The translations under genes were made by a program, and so were the position numbers. The notes under the pieces are model-generated. The model saw only the letters and a list, made by a program, of their open reading frames with translations, was not told the DNA's origin and did no database searches. From positions 310,001 through 374,000 of the forward strand of contig NZ_JBGGGT010000002.1 in the NCBI RefSeq assembly GCF_041276405.1: a stretch of 64,000 nucleotides of DNA. The letters run 5' to 3'. Below are positions 34,582 to 42,597 of the stretch, piece after piece (within the stretch, counting starts at the first letter, position 1; every line of letters begins with the position of its first letter). The stretch is from Microvirga sp. TS319. Its GTDB lineage: Bacteria; Pseudomonadota; Alphaproteobacteria; Rhizobiales; Beijerinckiaceae.

Positions 34582-35635
34582 TCCGACTGCAAAGGCCGCG
34601 CCCTCGTCGACCATGACCGATTTCGTCCGCAGGAGCCTGGTTCGGAAGGGTCGTTGGGGCGTCGCCGAGATCGCCTTCTGGGCCGTCGCGGCCGCGACCC
34701 TGTTCTTCCTGCCCGAACGCCATCTCATCCTCAACGAGATCGCGATCATCGGCTTGTTCGCGGTCTCCCTCGATCTGATCCTGGGTTATGCCGGAATCGT
34801 GTCCCTGGGCCACGCGGCCTTTTTCGGACTGGGCGCCTATGCGGCCGGCATCGTGGCGAAGCACGGCTGGACCGATCCGCTGCTGGGACTGGCGGCCGCC
34901 GCGGTCGCGGCCGCGTTTCTGGGCTTCGTCACGAGCTTTCTCGTGCTGCGCGGAACCGACCTCACGAAGCTCATGGTGACGCTCGGCGTCGCGCTTCTGC
35001 TCGGAGAGATCGCCAACCAGGCCTCCTGGCTGACCGGCGGCGCCGACGGTCTCCAGGGCATCACGATGGGGCCCGTTCTCGGCCGGTTCGAGTTCGACAT
35101 CTTCGGAACGACGGCCTATGCCTACAGTCTCACGGTGGCCTTCGTGCTCTTCGTGATCGCGCGGCGGATCGTCGTCTCGCCGTTCGGGCTTTCGCTTCGC
35201 TCGATCCGCGATAACCCGCTTCGCGCCCGCGCGGTTGGCATTCCGGTCAATCGCCGCCTCGTGGCGGTCTACACGCTGGCGGCGGCCTACGCGGGCGTCG
35301 CCGGAGGGCTCCTGGCGCAGACCACCCAGTTCGTGTCGCTGGACGTGCTCGCTTTCCACCGCTCCGCCGATATCATGCTCGTTCTGGTGATCGGGGGTGT
35401 CGGCTATCTGTACGGCGGGCTTCTCGGCGCCATCGGGTTCAAGGTGCTGCAGGACATCCTTTCCGCCTGGACGCCGCAATACTGGCAGTTCTGGATCGGG
35501 CTGATCCTGGTGGTGCTCGTGCTCGTGGGACGCGAGCGTCTGACGGGCTCGATCAAGGCCCTGCGGCCACGTCCGAAGGCGCAACCCGCCGAGCAGGCAC
35601 AGGCCCTGCCGGCCACGACGGCGCGGGAGGTGTGA
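34571..35635 (+). CDS. ABC transporter permease, LivM type
   Basis: A 354-residue polytopic protein with LivM features: ISLDLILGYAGIVSLGH-like stretch (SLDLILGYAGIVSLGHAAFF) and the cytoplasmic coupling loop LRSIRDNPLRARAVGIPV. The GTG at 34571 overlaps the previous gene by 11 bases; an ATG at 34613 with a shorter N-terminus is also possible. The C-terminal 25 residues are Pro/Ala/Gln-rich and variable. The gene ends one base before the ATPase start, showing tight packing. Confidence 0.94.
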   Translation: MHADPTAKAAPSSTMTDFVRRSLVRKGRWGVAEIAFWAVAAATLFFLPERHLILNEIAIIGLFAVSLDLILGYAGIVSLGHAAFFGLGAYAAGIVAKHGWTDPLLGLAAAAVAAAFLGFVTSFLVLRGTDLTKLMVTLGVALLLGEIANQASWLTGGADGLQGITMGPVLGRFEFDIFGTTAYAYSLTVAFVLFVIARRIVVSPFGLSLRSIRDNPLRARAVGIPVNRRLVAVYTLAAAYAGVAGGLLAQTTQFVSLDVLAFHRSADIMLVLVIGGVGYLYGGLLGAIGFKVLQDILSAWTPQYWQFWIGLILVVLVLVGRERLTGSIKALRPRPKAQPAEQAQALPATTAREV

Positions 35636-35636
35636 C

Positions 35637-36389
35637 ATGGCGGCCGCTCTCGAAACCCGAGGCCTCGTGAAACGCTTCGGCGGTCTCGTGGCCACCGACA
35701 ATGTCACGTTCCGGCTGGAGCAGGGCGCGCGCCATGCTCTCATCGGCCCGAACGGTGCGGGCAAGACGACCTTCATCAATCTTCTCACGGGAGTGCTGAC
35801 GCCGACCTCGGGGCAGATCCTACTGGCGGGATCCGACATCACGCGCATGCGGCCGGAGCGCCGGGTCCAGCAGGGCTTGGCCCGCACGTTCCAGATCAAC
35901 CAGCTCTTTCCGGCGATGACGCCCCTGGAGACTATCGGTCTCGCCGTATCGGAGCGCATGGGGGGAGGGCGCGACTGGTGGCGCGTCACGGGCAGCCATC
36001 GCGCGATCGTGGACGAGATCGCCGAGATCGCCCAGCGCTTCCGTCTGACCGACGTGCTCGACGAGCGCACGTCGAACCTGGCCTACGGCAAGCAGCGCCT
36101 TCTCGAAATCGCCGTCGCCTTCGCGTGCCGCCCGCGGGTGCTGCTTCTCGACGAGCCCGCGGCCGGCGTGCCGGAGGCGGAGCGCCAGGAACTGCTCGCC
36201 ACGGTGGCGGCCCTGCCGCGCGACGTCTCCGTGCTTCTCATCGAACACGACATGGATCTCGTCTTCAGTTTCGCCGACCGCATCTCCGTTCTCGTCAACG
36301 GGGCGCTCTTCACCGAAGGCACCGTCGCGGAAGTCTCGTCCGATCCGCGCGTGCGCGCGGTCTATCTCGGAGAAAGCGTCGATGAGTGA
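35637..36389 (+). CDS. ABC transporter ATP-binding protein, LivG type
   Basis: The 250-residue ATPase has Walker A GPNGAGKTT (residues 38-46). The signature segment is degenerate (NLAYGKQRLLEIAVAFA instead of LSGGQ), as is common in LivG, and Walker B is RVLLLDEPAAGVPE. The switch His lies in LLIEHDMDLVFSFADR. It powers uptake by the LivHM-type permeases. It overlaps the next gene by eight bases. Confidence 0.95.
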   Translation: MAAALETRGLVKRFGGLVATDNVTFRLEQGARHALIGPNGAGKTTFINLLTGVLTPTSGQILLAGSDITRMRPERRVQQGLARTFQINQLFPAMTPLETIGLAVSERMGGGRDWWRVTGSHRAIVDEIAEIAQRFRLTDVLDERTSNLAYGKQRLLEIAVAFACRPRVLLLDEPAAGVPEAERQELLATVAALPRDVSVLLIEHDMDLVFSFADRISVLVNGALFTEGTVAEVSSDPRVRAVYLGESVDE

Positions 36390-37116
36390 CCTTCTCGATC
36401 TGCAGCAGGTGTCGGCGGGTTATGGCGAGGCCATCGTCATCACGAGGATCGATCTGCGCCTGCAACCCGGCGAATCCCTTGCGGTTCTGGGGCGCAACGG
36501 AACCGGCAAGACCACCCTGCTCAACACGATCATCGGCGTGACGCGCCACCGGGGTGGAACCATCGCGCTGGCAGGCCGAAACGTGACGGGCCTGCGTCCG
36601 GACATGCGGGCGCTCGCAGGCATCGGCTGGGTGCCGCAGGAGCGCAACATCTTCAAGTCGCTGACGGTCGAGGAGAATCTGACCGCCGTGGCCCGTCACG
36701 GCCTCTGGACGGTGTCCCGCGTCTACGAGATGTTCCCGCGCCTGAAAGAGCGCCGCGCCAATATGGGAAACCAGCTCTCGGGGGGCGAGCAGCAGATGCT
36801 GGCGATCGCGCGGGCGCTCGTCCTGAACCCGAAGCTCCTGCTGCTCGACGAACCCACGGAGGGGCTTGCTCCGATCATCGTCGACGAATTGCTGGCGGCC
36901 CTGAAGCGCATCATCCGGGACGAAGGCATGTCGGCCATCGTGGTGGAACAGCATGCCCAGAAAGTCCTAGGCGTGACGGATAGCGCCGTCATCCTCGATC
37001 GCGGTACGATCGTTCATGCCGGATCGAGTCGATCCCTGATCGAGAATCCCGCGCCCCTCGAACAGCACCTGGGAGTCACGGCCAGGAAGACGCCACGCCG
37101 GGCCGCCAATCACTGA
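36382..37116 (+). CDS. ABC transporter ATP-binding protein, LivF type
   Basis: The 244-residue ATPase has Walker A GRNGTGKTT, signature LSGGEQQMLAIARAL, Walker B LLLLDEPTEGLAP, and switch region IVVEQHAQKVLGVTDSAVIL. It is the second ATPase of the heterodimer with the LivG-type protein. The overlap with the upstream gene (ATGAGTGA) suggests translational coupling. A MetE-like gene follows 23 bases later, probably in the same transcript. Confidence 0.95.
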   Translation: MSDLLDLQQVSAGYGEAIVITRIDLRLQPGESLAVLGRNGTGKTTLLNTIIGVTRHRGGTIALAGRNVTGLRPDMRALAGIGWVPQERNIFKSLTVEENLTAVARHGLWTVSRVYEMFPRLKERRANMGNQLSGGEQQMLAIARALVLNPKLLLLDEPTEGLAPIIVDELLAALKRIIRDEGMSAIVVEQHAQKVLGVTDSAVILDRGTIVHAGSSRSLIENPAPLEQHLGVTARKTPRRAANH

Positions 37117-37139
37117 AAACACTACCGGAGGACAAGTCC

Positions 37140-38240
37140 ATGCAGCGCACCCAACCACCTTTTCGAGCCGATATGGTCGGCAGCCTTCTGCGGACGGGGG
37201 CGCTGAAGGATGCGCGGCACCGGCACCATGACGGGCAGCTTTCGGATGCGGGCCTGAAGGAGATCGAGGATCAGGAGATCCGCAAGATCATCAAGCGCCA
37301 GGAAGAGATCGGCCTTCAGGCTGTCACGGACGGCGAGTTCCGCCGGGCCTTCTGGCATTTCGACTTCCTGGAGCATCTCGACGGCGTGACCTCGATCGAG
37401 GCCGATTCCGGCATGAACTTCAAGGGTGGCGTCGGCATCACCAAGGCCCTGCGGGTGACCGGCAAGGTAGGCTTCTCCAGCCATCCGATGATCGACCATT
37501 TCCGCTTCGTGAAGGACAATACGAGCCGCGTCGCCAAGATGACGATCCCCGGTCCGAGCATGCTCCATTACCGCGGCGGCCGGAAAATGATGAATGTCGG
37601 GGTCTATCCGGAGATGGACCAGTTCTATGCCGATGTGGGCGCGGCCTACAACAAGGCCGTGCACGCCTTCTACGACGCGGGCTGCCGTTATCTTCAGTTC
37701 GACGACATCTCGTTCGCCTATCTGTGCGATCCCGATCAGCGCGAGATGCTGCGCCAGCGCGGCGACGATCCGGAAAGGCAGCCGGACATCTATGCCGGCA
37801 TGGTGCGCGAGGCCCTCAAGGACAAGCCCGAGGATCTCACGATCACCATGCACCTGTGCCGGGGGAATTTCCGCTCCACCTTCATCGCCTCGGGCGGCTA
37901 CGAGCCCGTGGCCGAGACGCTGTTCAACGCCATGCCGGTCGACGGCTACTTCATGGAATGGGACACGGATCGGGCGGGCGGTTTCGAGCCCCTGCGTTTC
38001 CTGCCCAAGGGCAAGACCGTGGTTCTCGGTCTCGTCACGTCCAAGACGGGCACGCTGGAGAGCAAGGACGATATCAAGCGCCGGATCGACGAGGCCACGA
38101 AATATGTCGGTCTCGACCAGCTCTGCCTTTCGCCGCAATGCGGCTTCGCCTCGACCGAGGAGGGCAATGTCCTCGCGGAGGACGAGCAATGGGCGAAGCT
38201 GCGCATGATCGTGGAGATCGCCCAGGAGGTCTGGGGATAA
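37140..38240 (+). CDS. MetE-like cobalamin-independent methyltransferase domain protein
   Basis: The 366-residue protein matches the C-terminal catalytic barrel of cobalamin-independent methionine synthase (YxjG/YxjH type): N-terminal FRADMVGSLLRT, EEIGLQAVTDGEFRRAFWH, YLQFDDISFAYL. The likely zinc ligands are His and Cys in MHLCRGNF, Glu in FMEWD, and Cys in LSPQCGF. Full MetE is about 750 residues; this short form transfers methyl groups in methionine or other thiol/demethylation metabolism. Its place behind an aromatic-type importer and near a ring-cleavage enzyme suggests a role in catabolism (for example handling a methyl or thioether group), which is inference. Confidence 0.87.
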   Translation: MQRTQPPFRADMVGSLLRTGALKDARHRHHDGQLSDAGLKEIEDQEIRKIIKRQEEIGLQAVTDGEFRRAFWHFDFLEHLDGVTSIEADSGMNFKGGVGITKALRVTGKVGFSSHPMIDHFRFVKDNTSRVAKMTIPGPSMLHYRGGRKMMNVGVYPEMDQFYADVGAAYNKAVHAFYDAGCRYLQFDDISFAYLCDPDQREMLRQRGDDPERQPDIYAGMVREALKDKPEDLTITMHLCRGNFRSTFIASGGYEPVAETLFNAMPVDGYFMEWDTDRAGGFEPLRFLPKGKTVVLGLVTSKTGTLESKDDIKRRIDEATKYVGLDQLCLSPQCGFASTEEGNVLAEDEQWAKLRMIVEIAQEVWG

Positions 38241-38250
38241 GGGTTCCGAC

Positions 38251-38286
38251 CCTGCCTTGCAGGCGGCCCACGCGCTGCAAGGCAGG
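38251..38286. terminator. Hairpin between convergent genes
   Basis: CCTGCCTTGCAG (38251-38262) and CTGCAAGGCAGG (38275-38286) form a perfect twelve-base-pair stem with a twelve-base loop, ten bases after the MetE-like stop and before the convergent DUF1206 gene. No T-run is present on either side, so it may act as a bidirectional pause or end. Confidence 0.6.
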
Positions 38287-38324
38287 ACGGGCGTGTCGTT
38301 CGAGAGTCTTTTCGACAGCGCCGC

Positions 38325-39164
38325 TCAGGGCTTCATCTGTGCCACGGCCGCTTTCGCATCGTCGAGACCCGGCGCGTCGATGTGGCGGTAGCGGGCCTGC
38401 ACCAGGCCATAGAGGCCGAAGGCGAAAAGGCCGATCGCCGTGAGCGCCAGAAGGATCCAGCCATAGGGCTGGCGCTGCAGGGCCTTGAGGGCGCCCCCAA
38501 GGCCGTGGACCTCCGCGGACGAATGGTTGAGAGCGGCCAGGATCAGGAATCCGCCGACGATCACGAAGACGACGCCGCGGGCGGCAAAGCCCATGCGCCC
38601 GAGGAAGGCGATCCAGTTCTTCCTGTCGGGCGGCAGGACGAGATAGGCGGCAACGTTGCCGCGCCACGCCTTCCAGGCGAAGCCGAGCCCGGTCGCCGCG
38701 ATGCCGACCCCGATGAGCCCCACCAGCCAGGGGCCGAGGGGCTTGCTCATGAGCCAGACGGTCCAGTCCTGGGCGGATTGGTCTTCACCGCCCCCGGAGC
38801 CTTGGCCCAGTGCAAGGTTCAGCGCGGAGAGCGCAAGGCCGGCATAGATCGCGCCGCCGATCAGGTGCCCGGCTCTGATCGCCCAGCCTTTCACGTCGGA
38901 TCCGCGCCGGTCGGTATCGGTGAGGGCCTCCACCACGCGCCAGGTGCAGAATCCGAAGAGGCCGAGCGCGATCAGAACCAGCCAGACCTGCCCGAAAGGC
39001 TGCGCGAGCAGCGCCTGCAATGCGGACCGGCTGCCGCCGGCCTGACCGCCAGAGCCGAAGGCCGCGAGAAGGGCCAGACCTCCGACGAGCCCGTAAACGA
39101 CTCCGCGCGCGCCATAGCCGAACCGGGCCAATGTCTCGAGGGGGTTGAACGTGGGGTTCGACAT
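38325..39164 (-). CDS. DUF1206 integral membrane protein
   Basis: A 279-residue protein with six predicted membrane segments arranged as three repeats of a two-helix unit. Each unit starts with a similar motif: ARFGYGARGVVYGLVGGLAL, GHLIGGAIYAGLALSAL, and GRMGFAARGVVFVIVGGFLI. This three-fold repeat defines DUF1206; the function is unknown. The ATG at 39164 was chosen as the family-like start (MSNPTFNPLETLARFG); one seven codons upstream is also possible. A remnant of another membrane protein gene lies just upstream. Confidence 0.85.
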   Translation of the reverse strand: MSNPTFNPLETLARFGYGARGVVYGLVGGLALLAAFGSGGQAGGSRSALQALLAQPFGQVWLVLIALGLFGFCTWRVVEALTDTDRRGSDVKGWAIRAGHLIGGAIYAGLALSALNLALGQGSGGGEDQSAQDWTVWLMSKPLGPWLVGLIGVGIAATGLGFAWKAWRGNVAAYLVLPPDRKNWIAFLGRMGFAARGVVFVIVGGFLILAALNHSSAEVHGLGGALKALQRQPYGWILLALTAIGLFAFGLYGLVQARYRHIDAPGLDDAKAAVAQMKP

Positions 39165-39187
39165 CACAGGCGGCTCCGCTTTCATGA

Positions 39188-39334
39188 TCATGAACCGACG
39201 AGACTCGCCGGATGTTCCTCGGACAGGCCGGTCTGAAGGCGGATCCCCTGCCGGCCGAGCGTCAGGAGCGCGACCATCACGATGGGATCGAGGAAAAGTC
39301 CGATCAGACCGAAGGTCTCCAGCCCCCAAAGGGC
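39188..39334 (-). pseudogene. C-terminal remnant of an AI-2E family transporter
   Basis: Forty-eight codons after an in-frame TAA encode ALWGLETFGLIGLFLDPIVM followed by VALLTLGRQGIRLQTG and a stop at 39188. This closely resembles the end of AI-2E/PerM-family transporters, where a 'F-G-L-I-G-L-F-L-G-P-V' helix precedes a basic tail. The other roughly 300 residues are absent; upstream lies the intact DUF1275 gene. It is best read as the leftover of a deletion. Confidence 0.65.
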
Positions 39335-39346
39335 TTAGGGAGAGGT

Positions 39347-40141
39347 CTAAGAGTCGCGCGAGCGCTCGGTGCGGGCGATCATGTCGTCGGCCAGCGTCGG
39401 CCCTGCAAGCAGCACGAGCAGAAGCGCGAATGGCAGGGAGAACAGGAATCCGATGGAGCTGAAGCCGATGGCTCCCGTGATGCCGCCGATGAAGAAGGAG
39501 CCGAGCAGCAGGAGGAGAAGGCGCAGCTTCTCCCGGTCCGCCCTCACGATCTCGCCCGCATGACGGTTCCAGTAGAGCATTTTGCCGAGTTCGATGCCGA
39601 CATCCGTCACGATGCCGGTGACGTGGGTCGTCCGCATGCGCGCGCCGGAGATCTTGGTGATGGTCGCGTTCTGCAGGCCCATGATGAAGCACAGCAGCGG
39701 CACCGCGCCCGCCACGAATGCCGGCGACGGATGAGCGAGCCAGCCGAGCACGCCGAAGAGGCAGAGAAGAACGGCCACCAGCAGGAGCGGGAGGGCGTAG
39801 CGGCTGCCGAGACGATGCCTTCGGCCCCAGTTGATAAGGACGGCCGAGCAGGCGGCGCCCGACACGAAGGGGACGAAGGCGGCAAGGCCCAGAGTGACGA
39901 GGGTGGCGCTGCCGACGGCGAGATTGTCCGCCATGGACGAGAGAATACCCGACATGTGGGACGTGTATTGCCCGACGGCGAGAAAGCCGCCTGCATTGAT
40001 CGCGCCGGCGATGAATGTCAGCGCCATGCCGAGCAGGGTATCCGTGACGCCCGTGCGCTCCGAGGCGGCAATCGCCTTCACCGATCCAAGGGCGCGGGCG
40101 GCCAGGGTGCGATGCTTTACGGATGTACGCTTGAGGTCCAT
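39347..40141 (-). CDS. DUF1275 (YoaK-type) membrane protein
   Basis: The 264-residue protein has six to seven membrane segments and the DUF1275 signatures MALTFIAGAINAGGFLAVGQ (near 39-58) with YTSHMSG just after, and MGLQNATITKISGARMRTTHVTG (near 153-175). Family function is unknown; a transport role is often assumed. Its 3' end abuts the AI-2E transporter remnant, so the region beyond has been rearranged. The GH3 gene lies upstream on the same strand with a hairpin between. Confidence 0.9.
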   Translation of the reverse strand: MDLKRTSVKHRTLAARALGSVKAIAASERTGVTDTLLGMALTFIAGAINAGGFLAVGQYTSHMSGILSSMADNLAVGSATLVTLGLAAFVPFVSGAACSAVLINWGRRHRLGSRYALPLLLVAVLLCLFGVLGWLAHPSPAFVAGAVPLLCFIMGLQNATITKISGARMRTTHVTGIVTDVGIELGKMLYWNRHAGEIVRADREKLRLLLLLLGSFFIGGITGAIGFSSIGFLFSLPFALLLVLLAGPTLADDMIARTERSRDS

Positions 40142-40191
40142 TTCGAAAAGAGTTTACCGCGGCGCTCCGCCCGGGTCATTCATCGAACAAT

Positions 40192-40232
40192 GGGCCGCTC
40201 GCAAAGGGCCCTCGACGAATATCGAGCGGCCC
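40192..40232 (-). terminator. Hairpin after the GH3 gene
   Basis: GGGCCGCTCG (40192-40201) and CGAGCGGCCC (40223-40232) form a perfect ten-base-pair stem. On the minus strand it starts ten bases after the GH3 stop and is followed by ATTGTTCG. The T-run is weak. Confidence 0.6.
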
Positions 40233-40241
40233 TCTCGTTGC

Positions 40242-42488
40242 TCATTGCGCGAGGCCTGTCGAGGCGGAAGCGCGCCGCTCTTCGGGCGGCATTCTGATCG
40301 TCTTCGCGATCTCCGCCTCGCCGGCGCTTTCGGCGAGAGAGTTTCCGCCGACGAAGACCTGGATCGCGCCGGCCTCGACGACATAGCTGCCGTCATCGAG
40401 ATGGAAGCCGAGGGATTCCACGGGAACCCGAAGAGTCACCCGTTTCGTCTCGCCGGGAGCCAGATCGACTTTCTCGAACGCCTTCAATTCCCGCAGAGGT
40501 CGGCTGCGGCTCGCCACCGGATCACGCGTATAGAGCTGCACGACCTCCTGGCCGGCTCGCGAACCCTTGTTCGTCACGTTCACGGCGACATCGAGAGACT
40601 CGCCCGACTCGAGCGAGCGCTTCGCGATGGCGGCGTCGGAATAGGCGAATTGGGTGTAGCTGAGGCCCCAGCCGAACGGGTAGAGCGGCGTGATCGCCTC
40701 GTCGATATATTGCAGCGTGAAGCGGTTGTTCGCGAGCGTCGGACGGCCCGTGGGCAGGCGGTTGTAATACAGGGGCAGCTGGCCGGTCGCGCGCGGCCAG
40801 GTGAGCGGGAGTTTGCCGCTCGGGTTGACGTCGCCGAACAGCGCATCTGCCACGGCATTGCCGCCCTCCGTGCCGGGATACCAGGCCATGAGAATCGCCG
40901 GAACATGTTCCGCCACCGGGCCAAGGATCTGCGGGCGGCCGCCCATGATCACGAGCGCGACCGGCTTTCCGGTCGCAGCCAGCGCTTCCAGGATCTGGAT
41001 CTGCTTGCCGGTGAGCCTGAGATCGACGCGCGAGGCCGCTTCGCCCGAAAGCTCCTGCGGCTCGCCGAAGACCGCGATCACGAGGTCCGCCTTCTTGGCG
41101 GCATCGAGGGCAGCGGGCAAAAGGTCCGTCGAACCGCACATGAGATCACAGCCCGGCGCGTGGCTCACCGTGATGCCGGCGGATTGCGCGCGCCGACGGA
41201 TGCCATCGAGGATCGTGACACTATCTTGCTTGTGGCCGCGAGCCGCGTGCGGGCCCAACTGGTCCTGGGGCGCATCGGCCAGGGGGCCGATGACGGCGAT
41301 CGAGCGCGTGCCGGATTTGACGGGAAGGACGTCTCCCTTGTTCTGCAGGAGCACGAGGGTTTCGCGCGCCACCTCGCGGGCGGCCTGGCGAGCCTCCTTC
41401 GAGGGAAAATCGTCATCCGTGCGTGCGGGGTCGATGGGAGCCTGGTCGAACAGGCCGAGGCGGAACTTGGTGCGCAAGACCCGACGCACCGACTCGTCGA
41501 TGACGCTTTCCGGCACACGCCCGGCGCGCACCTCGTCAGGCAGGTGCCTGATGTAGAGCTGCCCCATCATGTCCATGTCGACGCCGGCGAGAACGGCCTT
41601 GCGGGCGGCTTCGGCGCCGTCCGCCGCGATGCCATGATTGATCAGCTCGCCGATGCCGACCCAATCCGAGGTGACGAAACCGTCAAAGCCCCATTGGTTG
41701 CGCAGAACATCGGTCAGCAGCCAGGGATTGGCCGTGGAAGGCTCGCCGTTGAGCGCATTGAAGGCGGCCATGAAGCTCGCCGAACCGGCCTCGACCGCCG
41801 CCCGGAAGGACGGCAGGTAGGTATCGTACATCTCCGCACGGGGAATGTAGGTGGTATCGTAGTCGCGGCCGCCCTGCGGCGCGCCATAGCCTGCGAAATG
41901 TTTCGTCGAGGCCGCGAGCCCGCCCTTGCGGAACCCTTCCACCCGGGCAGCGGTCAGGACCGAGCCGAGATAGGGATCTTCGCCGAAGCCTTCGACGATG
42001 CGGCCCCACCGGCTGTCGCGCGAGAGATCCGCCATGGGGGCGAAGGTCCAGTTCACGCCCACATAGGACGCCTCCTTGGCGGCCCATTCCGACGCGAGAA
42101 AGGAGATCCGCGGGCTGAATGCCGCAGCCTCTCCCAAGGGAAGTGGGAACTGGGTGCGGAAGCCGTGCAGAACATCGAGGCCGAAGAGCAGCGGGATCTT
42201 GAGACGCGATTGCCGGACGAGGGCCTGAGCCCGGGCCACGTCCCCGGCATTGTTGAAGTTCAAGACCGCCCCGGCCTTGCCCTCGGAAATATCCTCCCAG
42301 CGCAAAGGCGGACCATGGGAGACGAGATTCAGCTGCCCGACCTTCTCCTCGAGCGTCATCTGTCCCAGCAGGTCGTCCACGCGCCGCTCGACGGCGTCCT
42401 GAGCCGAGGCTCCCGCTTGGAGCAGGCTCGATACGGCCAGGGCGGAAAAAAGGCCTAGGACATAAGAAAGCCGCACATTCGTCTCCAT
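40242..42488 (-). CDS. bglX: Periplasmic beta-glucosidase, glycoside hydrolase family 3
   Basis: The 748-residue protein has a signal peptide (LSYVLGLFSALAVSSLLQAG, cleavage near ASAQD). The GH3 N-terminal barrel holds GVNWTFAPMADLSRDSRWGR, KHFAGYGAPQGGRDY and the catalytic nucleophile Asp in GFVTSDWVG. The second domain contains the acid/base region, and a fibronectin-III-like C-terminal domain is at about 640-730. This is the BglX layout, releasing glucose from beta-linked oligosaccharides in the periplasm. The start at 42488 was chosen because it places the signal at the N-terminus; an upstream frame is open but lacks one. Confidence 0.93.
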   Translation of the reverse strand: METNVRLSYVLGLFSALAVSSLLQAGASAQDAVERRVDDLLGQMTLEEKVGQLNLVSHGPPLRWEDISEGKAGAVLNFNNAGDVARAQALVRQSRLKIPLLFGLDVLHGFRTQFPLPLGEAAAFSPRISFLASEWAAKEASYVGVNWTFAPMADLSRDSRWGRIVEGFGEDPYLGSVLTAARVEGFRKGGLAASTKHFAGYGAPQGGRDYDTTYIPRAEMYDTYLPSFRAAVEAGSASFMAAFNALNGEPSTANPWLLTDVLRNQWGFDGFVTSDWVGIGELINHGIAADGAEAARKAVLAGVDMDMMGQLYIRHLPDEVRAGRVPESVIDESVRRVLRTKFRLGLFDQAPIDPARTDDDFPSKEARQAAREVARETLVLLQNKGDVLPVKSGTRSIAVIGPLADAPQDQLGPHAARGHKQDSVTILDGIRRRAQSAGITVSHAPGCDLMCGSTDLLPAALDAAKKADLVIAVFGEPQELSGEAASRVDLRLTGKQIQILEALAATGKPVALVIMGGRPQILGPVAEHVPAILMAWYPGTEGGNAVADALFGDVNPSGKLPLTWPRATGQLPLYYNRLPTGRPTLANNRFTLQYIDEAITPLYPFGWGLSYTQFAYSDAAIAKRSLESGESLDVAVNVTNKGSRAGQEVVQLYTRDPVASRSRPLRELKAFEKVDLAPGETKRVTLRVPVESLGFHLDDGSYVVEAGAIQVFVGGNSLAESAGEAEIAKTIRMPPEERRASASTGLAQ

Positions 42489-42597
42489 AAATCGGCACGA
42501 AAACATGATGGCGAGAGCCGTCCCGCTTCCTATTTCTTCGTGCTCCACAAGACAGCGCCCCGAAGTGGCGTCTTGCGGGTCCTAGGTCAATGGCTTT

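Noticed and set aside
38325..39692. A 455-residue extension of the DUF1206 protein
   Set aside because: The added N-terminal part is Arg/His/Pro-rich and overlaps the AI-2E transporter remnant and the DUF1275 gene in other frames.
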